A DNA stretch of 39,800 nt from Gallionella sp. (GTDB taxonomy: Bacteria > Pseudomonadota > Gammaproteobacteria > Burkholderiales > Gallionellaceae), in NCBI GenBank assembly GCA_027311105.1, contig DAICZN010000095.1:1-39800 (forward strand). The letters run 5' to 3'. Shown here in pieces: positions 33,380 to 39,800 of this stretch. Under the pieces are notes generated by a model. The model saw only the letters and a list, made by a program, of their open reading frames with translations, made no database searches and had not been told where the DNA came from. Position 1 is the stretch's first letter, and each line of letters opens with the position of its first letter. The position numbers and the translations under genes are program-made.

Positions 33380-35521
33380 ATGAGACAATCCAAAATTATG
33401 GCCGGCAGTTTGGTGCGATGGTTAAGCCTGTTTGTGGTGCTCGGAATGTGTGCAGGGCATGCGCAGGCTGAAACGCAGAACAGCATTACGGCGCTGAATG
33501 TCGACACCGGCAACGGCACAACGGTTATCAAGGTGAAATTGGAGCAGCCACTGGCGGGTCTTCCCGCCGGATTCTCCATCAATACCCCTCCGCGTATCGC
33601 ATTTGATTTTCCAAATACCGTGAACAGCTTGGGTAAATCATCCCAGGAATTCAATAACGGGGACTTGAGAAGCGCCAATATTGTTCAGGCCGGCAATCGC
33701 ACCCGCCTGGTGGTCAACCTGAATCAAATGCTGGCCTATGAGACCAAACTTGACGGCAATAGCCTCGTGATAACCCTGCATGACAAACCGGCGGATACGG
33801 CCAGCAGCAACACTTCGCGTTTTGCCGAAGCGAAACAGGCCAAACAAAAATATGAGTTGCGCGACATAGACTTCCGCCGTGGCAAGAATGGCGAAGGGCG
33901 CATACAGGTTGATCTTTCCGATCCGGGCATGGGAATCGACATCCGCCAGCAGGGCACTACATTGATCGTCGATTTCCTTAAAACCGATTTGCCGCGCAAT
34001 CTGCAGCACAAACTGGATGTGGTTGACTTTGCAACGCCGGTTCAGAATGTGGATACCTTTGTGCAGGGTGACAATGTGCGCATGGTGATTGAACCCAGCG
34101 GCCAGTGGGACTATGCGGCTTATCAAACTGACAACAAGTTTATCGTCGAGGTGAAGCCGGTTGTGGCAGACAAGCAGGGCGGCGGCGGCAAGCCCGGCTA
34201 CACCGGGGAGAAGCTGACGCTGAATTTCCAAAAGATCGATGTGCGCGAGGCATTGAATGTGATTGCCGATTTTACCGGATTGAATATAGTCATCAGCGAT
34301 TCGGTAAAGGGCGATCTCACCCTGCGTTTGAAAGATGTGCCGTGGGACCAGGCTTTTGACATCATCCTGCAGAGCCGCGGTCTGGATATGCGCAAGAACG
34401 GCAATGTGATCCAGGTTGCGCCCCGCGAGGAACTGGCAGCCAAGGAAAAACTCGACTTGACTTCGCACCAGGAAATCGCTGACCTGGAAGAGCTGCGCAC
34501 CGAAAGCTTTCAGCTGAGCTATCAGAAGGGCGATGTGGTCGCCGCGATGCTGTCGAACGACAAGCAGCGGATACTTTCCAAGCGCGGCAGCGCGGTAGTC
34601 GACAAACGCACCAACACGGTGTTTGTTCAGGACACGCCCACCAATCTGGAAGGGGTGCGCAAGCTGATCAAGCAGATCGACGTGCCGGTGCGCCAGGTGA
34701 TGATCGAGGCGCGCGTGGTGGAGGCGACGGACAATTTCAGTAAAAATCTGGGTGTCAGGCTGGGTTACAACTCTGCGGACCAATTCAATGTGGGCAACAC
34801 CGGAATAAATGGCAACATTGGCTCCAATTCGGCATTTATCCCCGCCGGCATTGCGCCCCCGGGGGTTCCCAATCCGGGCATCCTAACTCCTTTGGCGATA
34901 GGCGGTGCGACAGGCGGCGGAACGCCCATCAACCTTCCCAATGTCAACCTGCCGTCTGCGGGTACAGCCGGCACCTTCTCCATGCTGCTTTTCAACAGTT
35001 CGGTGAGCAAGATACTGTCCGTGGAACTGACTGCGCTTGAAACCGACAGCAAGGGCAAGGTTATTTCCAGCCCGCGCGTGGTGACATCGGACCAGACCGA
35101 AGCCACGATCTCGTCGGGAACCGAAATACCCTACCAGCAGGCTACCAGCAGCGGGGCGACGAGCGTGTCTTTTGCGCAGGCCGCCTTGAGCCTGTCAGTC
35201 AAGCCGCAAATCACCCCGGATGACAATGTCATCATGGATATCAAGGTGAACAAGGATTCGGTCGGCCAGCTGTATGCCGGCGTTCCGAGCATCAATACCA
35301 ACAAGGTAAATACCCAGGTGCTGGTTGAAAACGGCGGCACTGTGGTAATCGGCGGCATCTATATCCAGGAACAAAGTACCGGCGCCAACAAAGTGCCATT
35401 TTTGGGTGATTTGCCGGTGATAGGTTTCCTGTTCAGAAGTACTGCGGAGCTTAATAACAAGAGCGAGCTGCTGGTTTTTATCTCGCCCAAAATCATCAAG
35501 GATGAAATGAGTTTGCGTTAA
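33380..35521 (+). CDS. pilQ: Type IV pilus secretin PilQ
   Basis: Outer-membrane secretin through which the pilus passes. The 713 residues have a signal peptide ending near GHAQA, two AMIN-like peptidoglycan-binding regions (about 30-260), a secretin/TonB short N-terminal domain (LTLNFQKIDVREALNVIADFTG), an N1 domain and the C-terminal secretin core with VPFLGDLPVIGFLF. A Gly/Pro/Asn-rich insert (about 480-525) sits in the N-terminal part of the secretin core. I chose ATG 33380 with GGGAG upstream; ATG 33362 overlaps the pilP stop and would add six residues. A terminator follows at 35631-35661. Confidence 0.96.
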   Translation: MRQSKIMAGSLVRWLSLFVVLGMCAGHAQAETQNSITALNVDTGNGTTVIKVKLEQPLAGLPAGFSINTPPRIAFDFPNTVNSLGKSSQEFNNGDLRSANIVQAGNRTRLVVNLNQMLAYETKLDGNSLVITLHDKPADTASSNTSRFAEAKQAKQKYELRDIDFRRGKNGEGRIQVDLSDPGMGIDIRQQGTTLIVDFLKTDLPRNLQHKLDVVDFATPVQNVDTFVQGDNVRMVIEPSGQWDYAAYQTDNKFIVEVKPVVADKQGGGGKPGYTGEKLTLNFQKIDVREALNVIADFTGLNIVISDSVKGDLTLRLKDVPWDQAFDIILQSRGLDMRKNGNVIQVAPREELAAKEKLDLTSHQEIADLEELRTESFQLSYQKGDVVAAMLSNDKQRILSKRGSAVVDKRTNTVFVQDTPTNLEGVRKLIKQIDVPVRQVMIEARVVEATDNFSKNLGVRLGYNSADQFNVGNTGINGNIGSNSAFIPAGIAPPGVPNPGILTPLAIGGATGGGTPINLPNVNLPSAGTAGTFSMLLFNSSVSKILSVELTALETDSKGKVISSPRVVTSDQTEATISSGTEIPYQQATSSGATSVSFAQAALSLSVKPQITPDDNVIMDIKVNKDSVGQLYAGVPSINTNKVNTQVLVENGGTVVIGGIYIQEQSTGANKVPFLGDLPVIGFLFRSTAELNNKSELLVFISPKIIKDEMSLR

Positions 35522-35612
35522 AGCCCGGGTTCGAGAACTGGTTATACGTTGGGATTGCCGTGGCGGGAAGCTTGAAATTACATAGCCCGGCCAGCCCGGA
35601 CTGAGGAAGGAT

Positions 35613-35661
35613 GGAGGCGAAGCCTCCGGGCACCCGCGGGCGTACCCCTTGCGGGTGTTTT
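35613..35661 (+). terminator. Two hairpins after pilQ, the second with a U-tract
   Basis: GGAGGC-GAA-GCCTCC (35613-35627) is followed by CACCCGC (35631-35637) pairing with GCGGGTG (35651-35657) and TTTT. Together they probably end the pil transcript. Apart from these hairpins the 223-bp spacer holds a TACAAT (35675-35680) that may be the aroK -10, without a well-spaced -35. Confidence 0.65.
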
Positions 35662-35744
35662 CGCTTTTATCGTTTACAATACTTCGCATGCAGATCAACC
35701 CAGAGAACCACGGAGCAGCTATTTGCCCGGATGGCAGCCGCAAA

Positions 35745-36281
35745 ATGAAATCCGGCAACCTGATCCTGGTGGGCATGATGGGCTCCGGCAAAACCACGAT
35801 GGGGAAGGCTCTGGCCAGGCATCTGGGCAAGAGCTTCGTGGACAGCGATGAGGAAATCACCAGGCGTACCGGAGTGACGGTTCCGCACATATTCGATATC
35901 GAGGGCGAAGCCGGATTCCGCCTGCGTGAAACCAGCGCGATCCGCGATCTGGTCTGCAACGATAATATGGTCATGGCCACCGGCGGGGGCTCGGTGCTGG
36001 CAGAAGAGAATCGGGAGATGCTGAAACGAAACGGGATCGTAATTTATCTTAAAGCCAGCATTCATGATTTGTGGCAGCGCACGCGGCATGATCGCAATCG
36101 CCCCCTGCTGCAAACCAAAGATCCCCATGCCAAGTTGACCGAATTGTTCCAGCAGCGCGATCCGCTGTATCAGCAAGTGTCGGACATCGTGGTCCAGAGC
36201 GGCAAGCAGAGCGTGAATGTATTAATGCTGCACCTGATGGAGAAAATCGCGGCATTCAGCAAAAGTCATCATGAAAGTTGA
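35745..36281 (+). CDS. aroK: Shikimate kinase
   Basis: Phosphorylates shikimate at position 3. The 178 residues start [18 protein letters not shown], with the Walker A P-loop. [13 protein letters not shown] carries the shikimate-binding Asp, EAGFRLRE the conserved Arg, MATGGGSVL the Gly-rich shikimate loop and [10 protein letters not shown] the lid. I chose ATG 35745 because the family begins just before LILVGMMG; a longer frame reaches 35649, with ATG 35688. aroB follows 10 bp later, the usual aroK-aroB pair. Confidence 0.94.
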   Translation: MKSGNLILVGMMGSGKTTMGKALARHLGKSFVDSDEEITRRTGVTVPHIFDIEGEAGFRLRETSAIRDLVCNDNMVMATGGGSVLAEENREMLKRNGIVIYLKASIHDLWQRTRHDRNRPLLQTKDPHAKLTELFQQRDPLYQQVSDIVVQSGKQSVNVLMLHLMEKIAAFSKSHHES

Positions 36282-36291
36282 GCGGGAGACC

Positions 36292-37377
36292 ATGCAAACA
36301 CTGAGCGTAGGATTGGGCGAGCGCAGCTATCCGATACACATCGGCAGCGGCCTGCTCGACCGGGCAGAATTGCTGCAGGCGCATGTGCCGCGCAAGCGCG
36401 TTGCCATCGTGTCCAATACCACGGTTGCCCCGCTTTACCTGGCAAGGCTGCAGCACACCTTGCAGGCTGTCGGCGTCAGCAGCGTGACCGTAATTTTGCC
36501 TGACGGCGAGGAGTACAAAAATTCTGACACGCTGAATATGATCTACGACGCGCTGCTCAGGAATCGCTGCGAGCGCAGCACGCCGCTGATCGCGCTGGGC
36601 GGCGGCGTGATCGGCGACATGACCGGTTTTGCCGCCGCGACCTATTTGCGCGGCGTGCCGTTCATCCAGATACCGACCACGTTGCTGGCACAGGTGGATT
36701 CATCGGTGGGCGGCAAGACGGGCATCAATCATCCATTGGGCAAGAACATGATAGGCGCGTTCTACCAGCCGCAGCTGGTGCTGGCGGATACGGCCACGCT
36801 GAACACTTTGCCGGGCAATGAGCTGGCGGCCGGCATGGCCGAGGTCATCAAGTATGGCCTGATCCGCGATCTGCCCTTCCTCGAATGGCTGGAACAGAAC
36901 ACGGACAAGCTGCTGGCACGGGATACCGCCGCGCTGCAATACGCGATCGCGCGCAGCTGCCGGAACAAGGCGGAAGTCGTGGCCGCGGATGAGCGCGAAA
37001 GCGGTGAGCGCGCGCTGCTGAATCTGGGCCATACGTTTGGACACGCCATCGAGTCGGGCATGGGCTACGGCGTGTGGCTGCATGGCGAAGGCGTCGCGGC
37101 AGGCACCATCATGGCGGCGGACCTGTCGCAGCGCCTGGGCTGGATAGGCTCGCAGGATGTGGCGCGCATCCGCAATCTGTTCGAGCGAGCCGGATTGCCG
37201 GTGGTCGCGCCCGATCTGGGCGCGGACAAATATCTGGAACTGATGGGGCTGGACAAGAAAGTCGAGGGCGGCAAGATGCGCTTCGTGCTGCTCAGGCAGG
37301 TCGGCCGGGCCGTGGTCTATGGCGATGTGCCGCCGGCCCTGTTGCAGCAAACCCTGCAGGCTTGTGCACATGGCTGA
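36292..37377 (+). CDS. aroB: 3-dehydroquinate synthase
   Basis: Second step of the shikimate pathway, converting DAHP to 3-dehydroquinate with NAD and a divalent metal. The 361 residues show [62 protein letters not shown] (metal-binding His) and [10 protein letters not shown] chose ATG 36292 ([11 protein letters not shown]), preceded by GCGGGAG; the in-frame ATG 36271 lies inside aroK. It overlaps dgt by 8 nt. Confidence 0.96.
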   Translation: MQTLSVGLGERSYPIHIGSGLLDRAELLQAHVPRKRVAIVSNTTVAPLYLARLQHTLQAVGVSSVTVILPDGEEYKNSDTLNMIYDALLRNRCERSTPLIALGGGVIGDMTGFAAATYLRGVPFIQIPTTLLAQVDSSVGGKTGINHPLGKNMIGAFYQPQLVLADTATLNTLPGNELAAGMAEVIKYGLIRDLPFLEWLEQNTDKLLARDTAALQYAIARSCRNKAEVVAADERESGERALLNLGHTFGHAIESGMGYGVWLHGEGVAAGTIMAADLSQRLGWIGSQDVARIRNLFERAGLPVVAPDLGADKYLELMGLDKKVEGGKMRFVLLRQVGRAVVYGDVPPALLQQTLQACAHG

Positions 37378-38494
37378 ACTCGCCCCCTACGCAGTCTCTG
37401 AAGGCAATACGCGCGGCAGGAAAGTAGCCGAGGATGCGCCGCAGGGTCGCAGCGAATTCCAGCGCGACCGCGACCGCATCATTCATTCCGGCGCGTTCCG
37501 CCGCCTCGAATACAAGACCCAGGTATTCGTGAATCACGAAGGCGACCTGTTCCGCACCCGGCTGACCCACAGCATCGAGGTCGCGCAGATCGCGCGTTCC
37601 ATCGCGCGTCGCCTGCGCCTGAACGAAGACCTTGCCGAAGCGATCTCGCTGGCGCACGACCTGGGGCACACGCCGTTCGGTCATGCCGGCCAGGACGCGC
37701 TGAACGCCTGCATGAAGACCCACGGCGGATTCGAGCACAACCTGCAATCCTTGCGCGTCGTGGACAAGCTGGAAGAGCGCTATGCCGAATTCGACGGGCT
37801 GAACCTGTGCTTTGAAACGCGCGAGGGCATCCTCAAGCATTGCTCGGCGGACAATGCCGCGAAGCTGGGTGAGGTCGGCGAGCGCTTCCTGAACAATCGC
37901 CGCCCGTCGCTGGAAGCCCAGGTTGCCAACCTGGCCGACGAGATCGCCTACAACAACCACGATGTCGACGACGGCCTGCGCTCCGGCCTGATCACGCTGG
38001 AACAGCTGGAGGCGGTACCGCTGGTGGCCAAACAATTGAAAGAAGTGCGCCTGGCCTATCCCGGTCTGCCGGAACGGCGCGTGGTGCATGAAACCGTGCG
38101 GCGCATGATCAACACGCTGGTGACCGACCTGATCCGGCAGAGCGAGTCGAATATCCGCTCGCAAATCCCCGTTACGCTGGAAGACGTGCGCAACGCCCCT
38201 GCGATGATCGCCTACAGTCCGGAGATCAATGAGCAGCAGCGCGCGCTGAAAAATTTCCTGCGTATCCACCTGTATCGCCACTATCGCGTGCTGCGCATGA
38301 GTGCCAAGGCGCAGCGCATCATCGGCGACCTGTTCGGCGTGTTCATGGCGGACAGCCGCCTGTTGCCCCCGCAATTCCAGAGTCTCGCCGAACATGGCCT
38401 CGCCCGCGCGGTTGCCGACTACATCGCCGGGATGACCGACCGCTATGCCATCCGCGAGCATCGCCGCATCTTTGCGGTGGAAGAAGGAGTCTAG
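37370..38494 (+). CDS. dgt: Deoxyguanosinetriphosphate triphosphohydrolase-like HD-domain protein
   Basis: HD-superfamily dNTP triphosphohydrolase homologue of the shorter type. The 374 residues begin with [27 protein letters not shown], then the HD metal residues in [15 protein letters not shown] and [19 protein letters not shown], the [11 protein letters not shown] segment and a late Asp in [18 protein letters not shown]. The start at ATG 37370 lies inside the aroB 3' end, so it is probably co-translated. The real substrate in this subfamily is not settled. Confidence 0.93.
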   Translation: MAELAPYAVSEGNTRGRKVAEDAPQGRSEFQRDRDRIIHSGAFRRLEYKTQVFVNHEGDLFRTRLTHSIEVAQIARSIARRLRLNEDLAEAISLAHDLGHTPFGHAGQDALNACMKTHGGFEHNLQSLRVVDKLEERYAEFDGLNLCFETREGILKHCSADNAAKLGEVGERFLNNRRPSLEAQVANLADEIAYNNHDVDDGLRSGLITLEQLEAVPLVAKQLKEVRLAYPGLPERRVVHETVRRMINTLVTDLIRQSESNIRSQIPVTLEDVRNAPAMIAYSPEINEQQRALKNFLRIHLYRHYRVLRMSAKAQRIIGDLFGVFMADSRLLPPQFQSLAEHGLARAVADYIAGMTDRYAIREHRRIFAVEEGV

Positions 38495-38521
38495 TTGCCA
38501 AACCCGCGCCGTTCGGTGCGG

Positions 38522-38550
38522 TTGCCCATCACCCCCAGACAAGGTAGAAT
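38522..38550 (+). promoter_or_regulatory. Candidate sigma70 promoter upstream of gltB
   Basis: TTGCCC (38522-38527) and TAGAAT (38545-38550) are 17 nt apart. The predicted start is near 38557, upstream of the hairpin at 38580-38603, so transcripts must pass that hairpin to reach gltB. Confidence 0.45.
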
Positions 38551-38579
38551 TTCCGCCCTTTCGCTTTTGAATTTTGACG

Positions 38580-38603
38580 TGGCGACGTGTGTCGCCATTT
38601 TTT
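38580..38603 (+). terminator. Terminator hairpin between dgt and gltB
   Basis: TGGCGAC (38580-38586) and GTCGCCA (38591-38597), loop GTGT, followed by TTTTTT. It ends the aroK-aroB-dgt transcript, or acts as an attenuator in the gltB leader. Confidence 0.8.
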
Positions 38604-38633
38604 GGCTTTATTGATTTTGATGGGTGGATGTAG

Positions 38634-39800
38634 ATGGGAAACGCCGTGAATAACAGTTCCTTGCCGATGCAGCAGGGTTTGTACGACCCGCGCCAGGAGC
38701 GCGATGCCTGTGGGGTGGGCTTTGTGGCCCATATCAAGGGCAAGCAAAGCCATGACATGGTGTGCCAGGGTTTGCGGATACTGGAGAACCTGACCCATCG
38801 CGGCGCGGTGGGTGCCGATCCCCTGGCCGGTGACGGCGCGGGCATACTGCTGCAGATTCCCGACCATTTTTTGCGCGATGAAATGGGCTGGGGCAATATC
38901 CCGTTGCCGCCCGCCGGCGAGTACGGTGTCGGTATGCTGTTCCTGCCGCGCGATGCAGCGGCGCGCGCCGCGTGCGAAAAGATAGTCGCCGAAAAGATTG
39001 CCGCCGAAGGCCAGTCTGTTCTGGGCTGGCGCGATGTGCCGGTGGACAGCTCGGGTCTGGGCGAGAGTGTCAGGAAGGTCGAACCCGTGGTGCGCCAGGT
39101 GTTTATTGCGCGCGGAAAAAATTGCAGGGACGCAGACAGTTTCGAGCGCAAGCTGTTCGTGATACGCAAGACCATGGAGCACGCGGTAAGCAGCCTGGGC
39201 AATTCGCAGGGCAAGGGCTTCTATTGCCCCTCGATGTCATCGCGCACCATCGTCTACAAGGGCATGCTGCTGGCCGACCAAGTCGGCAAGTACTATCTCG
39301 ATTTGCAGGACACCAGGGTGGTCAGCGCGCTGGCGCTGGTGCACCAGCGTTTTTCCACCAATACATTTCCTACCTGGAATCTCGCGCACCCGTTCCGCAT
39401 GATCGCCCACAACGGCGAGATCAACACCGTGCGCGGCAACGTGAACTGGATGGCCGCGCGGCATGCGGCGATGTCTTCGAAGCTGCTCGGCGAGGACCTG
39501 GATAAACTCTGGCCGCTGATCACCGAAGGCCAGTCCGACTCTGCCTGTTTCGACAACGCACTGGAACTGCTGGTGGCGGGCGGATACTCATTGCCTCACG
39601 CGATGATGCTGCTGATCCCCGAAGCCTGGGCCGGCAATCCGCTGATGGACGAAGAACGCCGCGCGTTCTACGAATATCACGCCGCATTGATGGAGCCGTG
39701 GGACGGCCCCGCCGCCGTGGCCTTCACCGATGGCCGCATGATAGGCGCGACCCTGGACCGCAACGGCTTGCGTCCGGCACGCTACCTGATCACCGACGAC
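38634..39800 (+). CDS. gltB: Glutamate synthase (NADPH) large subunit, N-terminal part
   Basis: Open frame from ATG 38634 to the window end (389 codons), so no stop is seen. The product makes glutamate from glutamine and 2-oxoglutarate with GltD. A short propeptide (YDPRQERDA) precedes the class II amidotransferase nucleophile in CGVGFVAHIKG. ENLTHRGAVGADPLAGDGAG, VHQRFSTNTFPTWNLAHPFR, HNGEINTVRGN and GQSDSACFDNALELL are classical GltB motifs, and DRNGLRPARYLITDD ends the window. The central, FMN and alpha/beta-helix domains lie beyond the edge. Confidence 0.97.
   Translation, partial: MGNAVNNSSLPMQQGLYDPRQERDACGVGFVAHIKGKQSHDMVCQGLRILENLTHRGAVGADPLAGDGAGILLQIPDHFLRDEMGWGNIPLPPAGEYGVGMLFLPRDAAARAACEKIVAEKIAAEGQSVLGWRDVPVDSSGLGESVRKVEPVVRQVFIARGKNCRDADSFERKLFVIRKTMEHAVSSLGNSQGKGFYCPSMSSRTIVYKGMLLADQVGKYYLDLQDTRVVSALALVHQRFSTNTFPTWNLAHPFRMIAHNGEINTVRGNVNWMAARHAAMSSKLLGEDLDKLWPLITEGQSDSACFDNALELLVAGGYSLPHAMMLLIPEAWAGNPLMDEERRAFYEYHAALMEPWDGPAAVAFTDGRMIGATLDRNGLRPARYLITDD

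Noticed and set aside
37292-39214. A 640-codon open frame on the minus strand across dgt and gltB
   Set aside because: It lies antisense to two strongly recognisable genes, spans their spacer and has the biased composition of a GC-rich shadow frame with no motif.

Overview
The window is a gene-dense chromosomal segment of a Gram-negative bacterium, most likely a betaproteobacterium. A Gallionellaceae or Nitrosomonadales relative is my guess from gene order and protein character, not a computed placement. Supporting signs are lptD-surA-pdxA-rsmA divergent from amgK-murU, PBP1A divergent from pilMNOPQ followed by aroK-aroB-dgt-gltB, and a pyrB/inactive pyrC' pair next to yqgE-ruvX. Nearly everything is housekeeping; both end genes are cut by the window edges.

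Layout. 1-3312: the end of a chemoreceptor, then cheR, cheD and cheB (chemotaxis adaptation). 3472-6719: yqgE, ruvX, pyrB (broken by an in-frame TGA) and pyrC' (catalytically dead dihydroorotase homologue), closed by a terminator. 6762-10311: oligopeptidase A, a DUF4124/glutaredoxin-like protein and exonuclease III, each overlapping the next by 4 nt. 10313-12115: an AT-rich two-gene cassette (tail-anchored micro-protein plus a HEPN-like protein) enclosed by two nested pairs of inverted dispersed repeats. 12140-16591 (minus strand): amgK, murU, pepP, ubiH. 16661-22178: lptD, surA, pdxA, rsmA. 22228-22617 (minus): gloA. 22716-26071: thiD, thiE, hemL, engB. 26072-26383: a spacer that appears to encode a minus-strand small RNA. 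26384-27385: hemB. 27477-30406 (minus): a nucleotidyltransferase-like protein and PBP1A. 30558-35521: pilMNOPQ. 35745-38494: aroK, aroB, dgt. 38634 to the end: gltB, truncated.

How the genes work together. LptD and SurA build the outer membrane, PBP1A and AmgK/MurU serve peptidoglycan synthesis and recycling, and PilM-Q form the type IV pilus alignment complex and secretin. HemL and HemB are consecutive steps to porphobilinogen, ThiD and ThiE make thiamin phosphate, and AroK and AroB belong to the shikimate pathway. The Che proteins adjust receptor methylation and amidation.

The most unusual signals are: (1) a candidate ~107-nt small RNA upstream of hemB on the minus strand, with a promoter, four hairpins, a U-tract terminator and two anti-Shine-Dalgarno loops; (2) the repeat-bounded HEPN/membrane micro-protein cassette; (3) a 57-bp repeat found as in-frame insertions in both prlC and amgK, in opposite orientation relative to the genes; (4) the nonsense codon in pyrB. 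All calls come from reading the sequence; no database or folding program was used.
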